Below are positions 43,213 through 53,311 of a stretch of 64,000 nucleotides of DNA, piece after piece. A program made the position numbers and the translations under genes. How positions within the stretch are numbered: the first letter of the stretch is position 1; each line of letters opens with the position of its first letter. Source of the stretch: Patagioenas fasciata (Eukaryota; Chordata; Aves; Columbiformes; Columbidae). Under the pieces are notes generated by a model, which saw nothing but the letters and a program-made list of their open reading frames with translations, was not told the DNA's origin and did no database searches. The stretch lies in the NCBI RefSeq assembly GCF_037038585.1, contig NC_092559.1:17408488-17472487 (forward strand). Reading direction: 5' to 3'.

Positions 43213-45170
43213 CATTAGCTTCCTGCCTCACTGGGACTAGGGATGCAGCATTGGATGGGCATGGGATATGCAGGGTATGGGGGGATGAGCCCAACTGAGC
43301 CTGCATCCAGCTCTACCTCACCTCATCGTGGGCAGAACCTGCTCAGACAAGATCCAGAAGTTGGGAGGAGCCACCAGCCATACAAATCTGGGGTTGGTGA
43401 TGGGGGAGCATCAAGGACACCACAGGGAAGGCTGTGGAGCTCTGGGGACATCACAGGAAGGCTGGGAAAGGAAAAGCACCTGTCCTGCAGGCAGGGCAGC
43501 AGGAGCAGGCACCCCTGGGAGCTACGTCCCTGCTGTCTGCCTCCATGCAATGTGTCAGCCCAGACCTGGCACCAAAGCTTACCTATGGTTGCAATGCAAC
43601 ACTGAGGGAGACTGTGGTCAGGGTGAGGAGAGTGATGCTAAGCCTGCCCATTATCCTCAGGAGTGGAAGCTTGCTGCCAAAATGGCTACTGCCTGGCTTT
43701 GTGGGAGGGTGTCCCGGCTCCCGGTCAGTCCCAGGAATGTCTGGGGACCTGGCTGAGGAGCTCCTCCATCCTCACAGCATGATGGTCCATGCTTGACAAG
43801 GCTGCAGCCAGAGCTGGGCCAAGGAGAGAGGCAGAGGAGCAGAGCAGGGTGTGTGGTCCTGACCAGGGGGCTGGTGGGAGTGATGACCATGCAGACATAG
43901 CAGAGGGGGCAGGAACTACGTGACTTCATTTATAAGTGAAGTTACATCCTTGAAAAATCAGATTTATTCTTCTGTCATCAATGCAGTGTGATGGTGCCAA
44001 CCAGCCATGGAGTCCCTGGGTGACCTGGGAACTCTCCAGCTCCATCTGCTTAGGTGAGACAACAGCTGGATTGAGACAGATATTGAGCACTGAGACACCG
44101 GGCACTGAGATGTTCAGTGTTGAGACATTTGTAAACAGTTGCTAGGAACAGTCATTGCAGAATTGGTCATGTAGGACAGTCTTCTGCATGAAGTTAAGAC
44201 ATGTAAGTTCTGTTTCCCATGTAGCTGAGACAAGCAGTAATGATGGATCATGCCTGCACTGGAGCATGGCCAACAGCCGGACAAGAGCTGAACACGGAGT
44301 GTTTCGGGGAGTCTCATCTGACCCTGCTGGAGCTGCTGCAAGAACCCCTGCAACAGACACTCCTTCTCCATCCGGAGAGTGGCTGACTGATCCCCTATAT
44401 GAGCATTACCCCATGCCAAGATCCCATGATTCTCAGTAGCCCTTCATCCCCTGTGAACTCCCCTGCCAGGGTTCCCAGCCTCATCCTCCTGCTCCCACTG
44501 GGCTCTCGAGGCTTTAACTTCATAGACCGTTTGGAGAAGTGGTTTTCAAGGGAAGCGCTGAGGTGGGGACTCACTCATGCTACTGGTGACAGCCACAGCA
44601 AGCGTTTGGGGAGGGTGAGGTTGAGAACGAGTCCTGAGGATTCAGGGGTGAGGGTGCAGGATGAGGGTGCAGTGGTGAGAATGAGGATGTGGGGATGAGG
44701 ATGAGAGTGGAGGGGTGGCTTTTGATCAAAAGCTGAACCACCAGACACCTCAGCCAGTTGGGGCATACACTGGACAGGTTCTGGTCTATGCACTCCTCAG
44801 GAGCTGGAAGGCCTGAGAGCAGCCCCAGAGCCCAGCAGGAAAGGAGAGAGAGGAAGACTGGGGAAGGGCAGGTAGGGGCACCCTGCAAGAGGAAGAGAAT
44901 GGTGGACAAGCCCTGACACTTGCCCAGGGCACTGTGTGCTTGCTACCCCAAAATCCCTGCCCCATCCGACAGCCTCTTCCTCTGGCAGCCCTGCAGCCCC
45001 CAGGCAGCACCCACTTGAAGCCCTTTGTGCCTCTCCCTGCACACATGGGTGCCTGCCTGGGGTGCTTATGGGCACCAAAGTTAGGAGATGTGAGTTCGGG
45101 ATTAAGGAACTTGTGAGTTAGAAGCTTTGTGAGTTGATGAAGTGACGAATTAGTGAGTTCACGTTAGAGG
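43213..45170. other. No gene recognised; GC-rich, likely host intronic sequence
   Basis: Open frames occur on both strands (43243-43605, 43328-43756, 44155-44439, 44399-44698, 44797-45078) but none has a recognisable domain or consistent codon pattern. 44600-44710 is purine-rich with GAGGATGAGG-like repeats. A very weak resemblance to a GBA2 internal exon on the minus strand near 44290-44400 is described in findings. Confidence 0.4.
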
Positions 45171-45175
45171 AGTCC

Positions 45176-45555
45176 ATGCAAAGGGCATTGAGCCCTTGTT
45201 TGACATGTCTGTTTGTTTTCTTTCCTAATGAGTGTAGTGAGTTTGCATGGCAAGGTTTTACTAGTGAGGAGGCTGTAGGTGTGGCTTCTGTGAGAAGATA
45301 CCAGAAGCTTCCCTCATGTTCGACACAGCCAGTGCCAGCCAGCTCCAAGATGGACCCTCTGCTGGCCAAAGCTGAGTCGATCAGCAGTGGTGGTAGCACC
45401 TCTGTGATAACATTTAAGGGTAAAAACTGCTGGGAGAAAGGAGTGAGAATATGTGAGAAAAACAACCCTGCAGTCAGTGAAGAAGGAGGGGGGGGAGGTG
45501 CCCCAGGTGCCAGAGCAGAAATTCCCCTGCAGCCCATGGTGAAGACCATTGTGCT
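45176..45555 (+). repeat. Avian retroelement-derived repeat with open frame
   Basis: Frame 45176-45562 includes SKMDPLLAKAESISSGGS and PGARAEIPLQPMVKTIV, which I recognise as a sequence common to a dispersed avian retroelement (probably an ERVL internal region), not a host gene. It joins a fragment of the LTR family of 52536-52867 at 45552. Confidence 0.45.
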
Positions 45556-45625
45556 GGGTTAGCTGAAATTAAGGTAATTTTCCATGCAATTAGAATCTTT
45601 TCTTCTTAGTAGTGTCATGGATGAG
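45552..45625 (+). repeat. Short LTR fragment
   Basis: TGCTGGGTTAGCTGAAATTAAGGTAATTTTCCATGCAATTAGAA matches in parts the start of the LTR at 52536 (TGCTGGTTTGACTG...GGTTAATTTTCTCCGTGCAATTAGAA). Only the 5' end is present. Confidence 0.55.
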
Positions 45626-45849
45626 TGATGTAGGGTCCTGTTTGCCACAGAGCAGTGTTTAGATCACTTAAAGTGTGACTTGAAGCAAGCTCTCAGGCGT
45701 CAAAGTTTGCATAAATAAATAATTTAATGGAGTAGTACAGCAGCAGGGTTGGCTCGAGCTGGGTGCCTTCGCAGAGGTCCCAGACAAGCATTGAAATCCC
45801 TGGGTAATTATACCCTTACAGACTATTTACCTGCCCCTCACACCATGAT

Positions 45850-46062
45850 TCACTCCAATAGCAATATTTGAATCTGGGATCTTTTTGCTTCTTGTTGGAT
45901 CCTTTCAAGGAGTTCAGAGAGGCTTTTGTATTGTTTAGCTGAAGACGTTGTTTCTAGTCCATAGCCGCTTCGTGTCAGCCTTGAAGGTGTTATTTTGTCT
46001 GAATGAATCTTATTTCTTCCCAGCAAAAACTGCAAAACAGGCCTTATCTTGCAGGTGTCCAT
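45850..46062 (-). CDS. Unrecognised coding-like ORF
   Basis: A 70-codon minus-strand frame, MDTCKIRPVLQFLLGRN to SLSELLERIQQEAKRSQIQ and a stop. Its amino acid mix is protein-like and its second half could form an amphipathic helix. I do not recognise it; no splice acceptor of good quality precedes it and the frame is closed by a TGA just upstream. It may be a terminal exon, a retroelement piece or chance. Confidence 0.25.
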   Translation of the reverse strand: MDTCKIRPVLQFLLGRNKIHSDKITPSRLTRSGYGLETTSSAKQYKSLSELLERIQQEAKRSQIQILLLE

Positions 46063-46352
46063 GATGGTCTGTAGCTTCTTTTGTTTTCATTAAGTAGATA
46101 CAAGTTTGAGGAATATGAGCAGAACTTTACAACAAACAGCTTAAGATTTCAGCAACCGGCAGACAGTAGTCTGCGGGCTGCATGACTCCTGACTGATCGC
46201 TACAGAAGCAACAGAGGAGGGATAAAGGATCTGATATTGTTGCAACAGACACCCAAAGAGGTGAACAGCTGGGGGCGAGAGGAGATGGGGTGGAATATTT
46301 TTAAAGAAGAAGAAATACTGCGGTTCCCCCCCATATTCTCTCTAAGAGAGGG

Positions 46353-47795
46353 GTGAAGTATGAGGAGAGTAACCTCAAAAGACTATTAATCTGGTGCAGA
46401 GGCAATGAGTTTCCTGCTGATCTGTTAGGAGTTTTTCAAACAGAGACTTGGGAAAAAGTGGGAACTGTGTTGTGGAAGGCAATTAGTCGCAGTGAAAAAG
46501 ATATTCTCGGCCTTGTAACCTCCTGGAAACTGATGATTACTACACTGAAGCAATTAAAACCTGAAAAGACTGTTATGAGCATTAGTGACTCAAAACTTAA
46601 ATTGAACTTTGGGACGATATAGGGCAGAAATTATGGGATAAATTCAGCAATGGAGATAAAGAAGCTAAATCATTAGCAACTACATGGAAGCTTATAATTA
46701 CCACCTTAAAAGATCTTAAGGCTGAACAGTCTGCTGCTGCCAGAATTTTTGCAGCGTTGCAGCCTGATAAGTATCCTGAAAGTCGCTATGAAGTTTACCC
46801 GGTTCGTGTCTTTGATACCCTCCCTATTCCATCCCCTGCTGTAGCTTTGGCACCCCCGATAGCTCAGCAGTCTGGGGCGGGGGGAGGAAAAATGCCGAGC
46901 GGGTGGCCTCCTGTACCATTGCTCAACCCTGGTGAGAAAAACAAGTCCAGAGGACTGGAGTCAGACAACTTGCCCAAAGAACCTGTGAAAGCTGAGAATG
47001 CTAAGGTCGTCAACAAGTGTACTCTCAGTCCTTTTACCAATTTGTATCTGCCTTTACTGCCTTGTAACCCTCCAACTTCGATGAGAGAGCAGGAGTCACT
47101 GCATAAAAAATGCACAAAAGAACTGTGTGACAAATTAGATCAGCTAATAGCGAGTGAATCCAACAGTCGGCAATGCAGTCATGCTGATTGTGACAGGAAA
47201 GGGGGTGCTCCTGGGGACTCAGGTAATACGAATAATTATGATGCTAGAAAGTATTGGTGAGAATGTGTACTGTTCCAAACCCCTCTGTTACTAATGATTC
47301 TGCAGCACTGTTCAAGTCCACATTATTTGATGACTTGGATGAAGATGAGGGTTTGCAGCATTTTCTTGAAACGTTAAAAGGAAAAGCAGTATGTGTACAT
47401 GTTGCCCCGAGATCAGATAAAAACCATGAAAGACTCAAGCAAAATTTGACCTATGCAATGTAATTGCTATAGATCATTCAGGATGGAATGATGGGGACTC
47501 CTTGAAAGGGGCGGGTATTCCACAACTCTTGGAACAGACACTAATTGACACACCACAATTTACAGGCACTATTAGTTTCTGAAATCCTGAGGCAGTCAAC
47601 AGACCTTGCATATCAAGCTATGATAGAGGTGCCTGAAACCAACAAAGCAGCCAAATAATTTACAACTGTTATCAGGATCCCAATGAGAATTACATGCAAT
47701 TTATTGACCATCTTCAAGAGGCCATCAATAAGCAAGTTGAAAACTTAGAAGCTAAGGAAGCGCTGGTGTTGAAATTAGCAATAGAGAACGCTACT
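46353..47795 (+). pseudogene. Class II gag: matrix, linker and capsid
   Basis: Frame 46353-46622 is a matrix-like domain: LLIWCRGNEFPADLLGVFQ, WEKVGTVLWKAI and LVTSWKLMITTLKQLKPEK. Frame 46757-47260 gives YPVRVFDTLPIPSPAV, a proline-rich linker, and ends in a stretch with NSRQCSHADCDRKGGAPGD. Frame 47254-47463 has the acidic DDLDEDEGLQHFLETLKGK, shared with 10260-10341. The capsid part, 47470-47795, contains AGIPQLLE and MQFIDHLQEAINKQVENLEAK (major homology region and after). Frameshifts separate all parts. Confidence 0.7.
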
Positions 47796-48735
47796 GTTTG
47801 CTATCAAGGTGTTATCTGCGAGTTTTACAGTACATATTACGTGCTTCTGTGTATTGCCTCTCTGAAAATCAAGCAGTTTGTCAGGAATGTGAGTTAATTG
47901 TTTTACTGATTGTTGTTAGAATTGTTTCTTTGTGGTATAAGTACATCGTAAAACTTTCTCCCCACTTTTCCCACTCATGCTGCAAGCAGCCCTGTGCTTT
48001 CCCCGCCCCCCCTCCCTCTTCTCATGGTTTTTACTTTCGAGATGGGGTCAGGAATGACTGTTTTCAGTCGTGTTCCTAAGAAATTGGTATTGGGAGGTGT
48101 TTTAAAACATAGGAAAGCACTTGGAAATATGAGGAAGGAAGATCTTGTGAAATATTGTAATTAATGGTGGCTGTGGTATAAGTTAAATTATTGGGAAAAG
48201 TGTCCAGAGAACAGAATCTTGAAGTATAACACCTTGTTGCAATTAATGTTGTTTTTAAGGTGAGAAGAGCAGGACAAAATAAATCTCTACAAGAGATCAT
48301 TAAACCATTTCAGACAGTTTTACAGGCAGAACGGTTTGAACTTGAACAAGCTGAGAATTAACTGACAACGCACAGGTCAGAAAACTTGAAGTCTGCAAGA
48401 TGCTTTCCTTATTAACCTGTTTTCTTTGTAGGTATCTGTTTAAGCATATTACAGTTTAATAGGTCTTTGTCTGTTACATGGTACAGTAAGTTTATAGTCC
48501 ATGAGAATTCATGGACTCAAAATGTGCATTTTGTGATATTACAGAAGATCATGAGTAATTTAGTTCTTTACTGTGTGAATGTGATGGTAAAATTTTGTGT
48601 GTAGTAGCTGTTACTTTTCTTTCTAGCATTCTAGCTTTATTCCAATATCCAGACTTGTGCAACTCTGTGATAGGCTGTGTCTCATCTCGATGTGCTGTAT
48701 TTGGCTCTTTTGTATGCACATCATGTAAAGAATCC
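47796..48735 (+). repeat. Segment S, copy 3
   Basis: Best-preserved full length match to 10776-11690 and continuing slightly farther, to TGTATGCACATCATGTAAAG. The donor-like AATGTGAGTTA, the coiled-coil stretch around 48270-48360, the TTTTCTTTGTAG and CTTTTCTTTCTAG acceptor-like signals and the VTFLSSILALFQYPDLCNSVIG open stretch are all conserved in position relative to copy 1. Confidence 0.6.
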
Positions 48736-49460
48736 TGGTTTTGGGATAACAGTTGTAGCACCCCAGATGAGACACTATTAAAAGCCTTGCCCAGTCCAGC
48801 TTGCTGCGGGGGCGGGGGGGCAGGTGCCGATGGGGCTCCAGCAGGCACTGACCTGTTTTTTCAGGGATACCCAGCGGTACCTCTGCCTGGCTGAGCAGTA
48901 ACCAGTCCAAAGGTACTATGCAAAAACTGAAATATTGTCTCGAATAAGTGTAACTGTGATCTATCTGCATATTTGAACTTGGTCTTTGATTTTCATATCT
49001 GAGCTCAGTATTTTAATTTGCATATTTATGTTTGGTACCAAAATAATTTTGTTTGGGGAGATAATTACAAAATGGGAACCGGTTCCACTGCTAAAATTCC
49101 ACCTTGCTCTCCCTTAGGATGCATCCTTACGCATTAGAGTAATTGCTTATATTTTTATCTAGTAATTTTGAGACCAGAAAAGAATTTAAGTTGTTAAACT
49201 CTAATTCGCATTGAAAAAAACAAAACAAAATAAAACAAACAACAAAAAAACCAAAACACCTAAATGCTATGATGGATGTGAACTTGGTATTGTATGAAGT
49301 TGCATTTAAAAGTTGCTAGAATATGAACTGATTTGGATCTAGGAAAATTGAATAATGGATTGATGTTTAATACACTGTTTTTTGACATCTGTAAATTTTA
49401 AATGTAAATTAAGCCAGTGGATCCATAGTTCTAATGAAGCTGGGAAATTAAACCAAAATT
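48736..49460. other. Unassigned, within the class II element
   Basis: GC-rich to about 48900, then AT-rich with an A-rich low-complexity stretch at about 49215-49258. No coding motif seen. Confidence 0.4.
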
Positions 49461-49464
49461 TTAT

Positions 49465-50100
49465 TTTAATAGACTTATTGTGTGGTAACTAGTTGGAAGA
49501 GACTTCTTAGTAAATTCACCGTGCTAGTTTTTGAGGTCGTGGGAGAGAATGAAAGAAAGGCCGTTTTTTGAGACCAATGGAATGTTAAATTTGGAACAAA
49601 GTTGTACCATATGAATTCTTGTATTTGCCGGAAAGCCCTATACCTCTCTTGGGTCAAGATTTGTTAAGTAAATTGTAAGCTCAAATAACGTTTTCTGAGA
49701 ATTCTGTTTAGTTGCATGTCCTACAAGAAGCTGCTTGGACGGTGCAGATCTGCTTGCTTCAAGTGAGAAATCTCCAAGGAAATTTCGAATGCTGTATTTC
49801 CACTAGTATTAACAGCCAATGTTTCGATAAATCAAATACTACACTGATAGAACTGAAACAGGACTTCGATCCGGTAAGGGAAAACAATATCCAATAAATA
49901 TGACAGCCAAAATGGAGTTAGAAACTTTGAGGAATAAATTTATGACAACCTTACAAGGTAACTGCATTTGATTGGACTTGCAGATCTGTCTATTTATAGG
50001 TACAACATAGAAACAACCTGTGGCTATTGTGAGACAGTATGATGATATTGCTAACACACTGATATACCAATTGTTACTCTGATCAAGAAATGCAGGGAAT
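49465..50100 (+). pseudogene. Retroviral protease C-terminus and RT start
   Basis: One frame at 49619-49678 reads YLPESPIPLLGQDLLSKL then TAA: the protease C-terminal signature. Upstream at 49485-49560, GRDFLVNSPC is out of frame; the catalytic Asp block is not visible. Downstream residues (LHVLQEAAWTVQICLLQ) fit the beginning of RT. The inverted copy at 23216-23848 has the same TAA. Confidence 0.55.
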
Positions 50101-50235
50101 GAATTTAAGTCTTAATAGGCCATGATCCTTTTGTCATATATGTACCATTTGTGAAATCTAATTTTGATTTTTTTATTTTTGCAGTCTATGTCCTTGTAAA
50201 TTGCACTAGCTGATTTTCTTAACAGCACAGCTTTT

Positions 50236-50565
50236 GGCATGCCTAAATGTAAATTACTGCAGAACGTGCAAGTCTTTAACATCAGGTCACAGACCATCCT
50301 TGTATTTGGTCTGATCCTACATGCTTGCACAGTTTTTGTTGATGGTTCTGGGAAGTTTCATAAAGCTGAAGTGGTCTGGCGTGAAGATAACAATTGTCAT
50401 CATTCTGTAAAAATTATTGAAGGTTCAACCCAATTAGCAGAACTTGGCACAACTTTACATTACTTAGAGCTTTTTAAGGAGGAACCTCTAAATTTGATTT
50501 GTGATTTTGAGTACGTAGTCAAGATCCAACGCACGTATCTGATTCTGAACTGTATTTTTTTTTAA
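50236..50565 (+). pseudogene. Class II RNase H remnant
   Basis: Frame 50239-50565 encodes HACTVFVDGSGKFHKAEVVW, then GSTQLAELGTTLHYLELFKEEPLNLICDFEYV, i.e. the D, E and D blocks of RNase H (VDGSG, AEL, CDFEYV; the third block normally reads TDSxYV, so Ser is replaced but Asp stays). It is preceded by a pyrimidine stretch with TTTTTATTTTTGCAG. It ends at a stop after NCIFF. Confidence 0.65.
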
Positions 50566-50689
50566 ACGAAAAGGGGGAGAAGTAAGGAAAACACCACAAA
50601 CCCAGTTGTCAAAAGCATTGTATGTGATGAATCACTTATATCTAAGTGGTGCAGCCCAAATTTGCCCTGTGATGAAACACTTTGCAAGT

Positions 50690-51075
50690 ATGACCCAAAA
50701 ACATGCTAAATCAGAAAGAACCTGCATTAGTTATGGTCAAATCACTAGTTAATGGTCAATGGAAAAGGCCACATCAATTGATAACCTGGGGAAAAGGTTA
50801 TGCTTGTGTCATTACAGGCCGAGGATTGAAGTGAATTCAACAAAGATTCAACGGATGCCGATGGACAGGAGGGAGATAAGTTGTGAGGACTGTTTCAGAT
50901 GTAAATCATGGATCCTAATTCAGTGTTATAGATGCTCACAGACCTGGTGGTCTAGAAGCCTATTAGCAAGCAGGTGGTGTACCTTCTGTGGAGAACGGCA
51001 ATTTGAACAAACAGCAGGAGAGCCGAAAGGGCGATATTACGCTTGGATAGTCAATGCAAAAATGAGGTAGAATTA
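50690..51075 (+). pseudogene. Integrase C-terminus and short Cys-rich ORF
   Basis: Around 50735-50860, VKSLVNGQWKRPHQLITWGKGYACVITGRG fits, in adjoining frames, the C-terminal end of class II integrase. Frame 50759-51070 then encodes CEDCFRCKSWILIQCYRCSQ and SRWCTFCGERQF, with four CxxC pairs, and ends NAKMR stop. The cysteine pairs resemble a zinc-ribbon; whether this is an env leader, an accessory protein or chance I cannot tell. Confidence 0.45.
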
Positions 51076-51079
51076 TGAG

Positions 51080-51590
51080 ACATTCCTACCATAGTATCTA
51101 CTGCACTCCTTCTCCCTAGTCTAGCAGCTGGTAAAGCTTTAGGAGACATATCAAAGTTAAGTTATTGGTCTTTTAAACAGGCTAATCTAACTTCTGAGAT
51201 ACTAACTCAATTAATAGTAGATGTTGATGGTATTAGGCATGCTACTCTACAAAATCACACAGTTATAGATCTTTTACTTTTAACACTAGATCATGGTTGT
51301 GAAGAATTGGAATGTGTTGTATTAACTTGTCTGATCCTTCTGAATCTATTCATAGTACTTTAGACAAACTAAAACAGCATGTTACTAAGATTGTCATAGT
51401 AGAATTAGGGTTTGACAAATGGTTTAAAAGCTTGGGAATAGGTGGGTAGTTGTTTGATCTTGTTAAATTATGCTCAACTGCATTGTATGTAATTGTAATT
51501 ATGTTGTTAATCATGTGATTGTATGCTGCAGTGTATTTCAAAGATGATTCAGCGTGTTGTAAACAAGGCCTGGCTGGTTCAAAAACAAAA
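51080..51590 (+). pseudogene. Env transmembrane subunit remnant
   Basis: Around 51085-51300 the sequence encodes a fusion-peptide-like Ala/Leu region, then WSFKQANLTSEILTQLIVDV and GIRHATLQNHTVIDLLLLT (heptad repeat). The CX6CC motif at about 51300-51330 is broken by a frameshift between its first Cys and the CC pair. Stops follow in the membrane-proximal part. A purine tract AAAAACAAAAAGGGGGAA precedes the LTR. This gamma-type TM with a class II gag is a known combination. Confidence 0.6.
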
Positions 51591-51599
51591 AGGGGGAAT

Positions 51600-51932
51600 T
51601 GTGGGAGATTTGAGGGATTTTCTTGAAGTTAATGTGTGGATGGGTTTCTATTAGATGGCGATTTGTTATTAAACTTGTCAGGCCCTAAGGAATTTCAAGG
51701 CCACGTCGGAAAGCTGAAAACACGACGTCAGTCAACACATCTATTAGCAGTGAGACTTGGGCGCGTGGACAACTCTTGAACATAGACAATATCCAATCAG
51801 CTAATGCATGCTTGGAGCGTGGACGCGTGATCAGGAAATAACTGCATATATAAGGAGGCTTGTTTCTGTAATAAATGGCCTTTCTTGAATTCACGTTGGA
51901 TTGTGTGGAGTCCATGATTTTTCACCCTCACA
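51600..51932 (+). repeat. Class II ERV 3' LTR
   Basis: 333 bases from TGTGGGAGATTTGAGGG to TTTCACCCTCACA. TATA-like ATATATAAGGAGG at about 51845, AATAAATGG at about 51870. It directly follows the polypurine tract, so it is the provirus 3' LTR. The right flank from 51933 is host sequence with the GBA2-like exon 70 bases further on. Confidence 0.85.
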
Positions 51933-52003
51933 CCTGCCCCCCAGAAGTAACTCGATCCAGTCTCCCCCTCTAGCACCTTGATGGCCCCACATAAATCCCT
52001 TAC

Positions 52004-52155
52004 CAGCCAGCATATGCTGGCATTGCCTTCTGCATCACCCCAGTGCCCAAAATGGAGGCTGACTGTAAATTTGCTTTAGAGGAACAGCACATAAGAGGTC
52101 AATGAAGGCAGATTTCTTCTCTTTGTGGGTCTTCTTGTACCACCACCTGAAGTAT
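52004..52155 (-). pseudogene. GBA2: GBA2-like exon, degenerate (host gene)
   Basis: On the minus strand, after a good acceptor (CTCTCCTTCCCTTGCTTGCAG, 52156-52176), the sequence reads YFRWWYKKTHKEKKSAFIDLL then AVPLKQIY. This closely resembles the segment of non-lysosomal glucosylceramidase GBA2 just before the GGIGGG region (family RYLxWWYRKTHxEKKTPxID and VPLRQIYG). GBA2 hydrolyses glucosylceramide at ER/Golgi and plasma membranes. After LKQIY the match is lost and an in-frame TGA occurs; a donor-like CTGGTAAGG follows at 52003. No other convincing exon was found. The protein similarity is recalled, not computed. It fits a decayed gene copy, divergent from RGP1 at 55.6 kb as in mammals. Confidence 0.6.
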
Positions 52156-52489
52156 CTGCAAGCAAGGGAAGGAGAGGTATGAAAGATGACAGAAGCTGGC
52201 ATCACTGCACAGCAGGGTCTGACTGGCACACATTGCAGCTGCCCCTCTTGTATAAATGTACAAAAGTGACCTATGTCCCAGGGTGTGAGGGGTGACATCC
52301 CCTGCTATCCATCTGCAGTGTGTATCAGAAGACGTGAGTAGGCACAGCTCAGGCAGCACAGGGCTGCTTGCAAGGGCACAGTGTGAAAACAGAGCACTCC
52401 AATACCCAAGAGCAGGACTCCCAGCTCATGCAGGGAGCTTTCCCAGCCACCCCCACTGAGAAGCAGCAACACACACACACAAGGACCTA
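52156..52489. other. Host-like intronic sequence, nothing recognised
   Basis: Upstream (intron side) of the GBA2-like exon. No repeat or coding motif seen except a short (CA)n at 52471-52481. A GBA2 first coding exon was looked for here and up to 55.5 kb without success. Confidence 0.4.
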
Positions 52490-53311
52490 AAATCAGCAAT
52501 TAGTAATAAAATAAGTTAATAAGAATAAGGGTCTATGCTGGTTTGACTGAAAATGGGTTAATTTTCTCCGTGCAATTAGAAATCTTTCTTTTTCATAGCT
52601 AGAATGCTCATTATTTAAACTCAGTTTGAGAACAAGCAGATAACACCCCAGCACAGAGATAATGTTTGTAATTGCTCTGGTCTGAGAGCCAAGGACATTC
52701 TGAGTGCCTTGCTTACAGGTGTGAGACAGCGAGGAAGAGGGGCAGAGATGGGGCAGAGCTTGACTGACATCCAGACTGATCAATAAGAGTATTCCATCCC
52801 ATTAGCGTCATGCTTCAGACTTAAGGGAAGTTGGGACCTTCCAATTTTGGCTTGTTAAACCACGACAGGGTCATAGATTTTAGGCACTTATGAAGTTTAA
52901 TAAGAATAAGCTTCACAGATGCTAGGTTTTAAGCACTTATTAGGTGTTAAGTCACAAGGATGGAATTTGTTGAGGTAAGCAGGAGAAGGTTAGGAGACAA
53001 TGCCCTTGTTCTCAGAAGATAAGGTGGTGAGACCAGCATAAGGATCGGTTCATACTGGTTTTGCGGTTACAAGCCGAATAACAAAGGAATATAATGCATA
53101 TGCAAAGGATTTCCTGGAAATGTAATGAATATGTATGTTCCATGTGGATAAAACCTGTGTCAGGGAATTGTTCGGGGCCCTCACTAGACAGAGCTATCCT
53201 GTGAGAGTGCCTGAGTGACGCACGTCAGTCATTAAATGGAATGCTTGCTTTTTAAACCTTAAACCCTGGTTTTAGAAGTTTCTTCAATTTGCCAATTTTG
53301 CGGTATCCCCA
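52490..53311 (+). repeat. LTR-like repeat R, plus-strand copy, with nested LTR
   Basis: The same sequence is present inverted at 54633-55040. Right part has ATTAAATGGAATGCTTGC and ends TTTGCCAATTTTGCGGTATCCCC, resembling the 3' part of an LTR with its poly(A) region. The copy is split by the LTR at 52536-52867. Left boundary approximate. Confidence 0.55.
52536..52867 (+). repeat. Nested avian LTR (TGCTGGTTTGACTG...CACGACA)
   Basis: 332 bases with TG...CA ends, inserted in repeat R. GGGTC occurs on both sides (52529-52533 and 52868-52872), as expected of a 5 bp duplication, although two extra bases (TA) lie between the left copy and the TG. It contains GGTTAATTTTCT and ends GTTAAACCACGACA. 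A fragment of the family is at 45552. Confidence 0.65.

Larger units (their letters stand above)
46150..51932 (+). mobile_element. Class II ERV remnant with gamma-type TM and segment S
   Basis: Plus-strand element in the order gag matrix, capsid with major homology region, segment S, unassigned sequence, protease end, RNase H, integrase C-terminus, short Cys-rich ORF, env TM, 3' LTR. No 5' LTR or primer site was found, and most of RT is missing or beyond recognition. Class II status rests on the capsid major homology region, RNase H and the 6 bp duplication of a related solo LTR. The TM subunit is of the type with an immunosuppressive-like heptad region and CX6CC cysteines. Confidence 0.7.

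Noticed and set aside
43243..45562. Many open frames on both strands of the GC-rich block
   Set aside because: GC-rich DNA has few stops; frames on opposite strands overlap and none shows a family signature.
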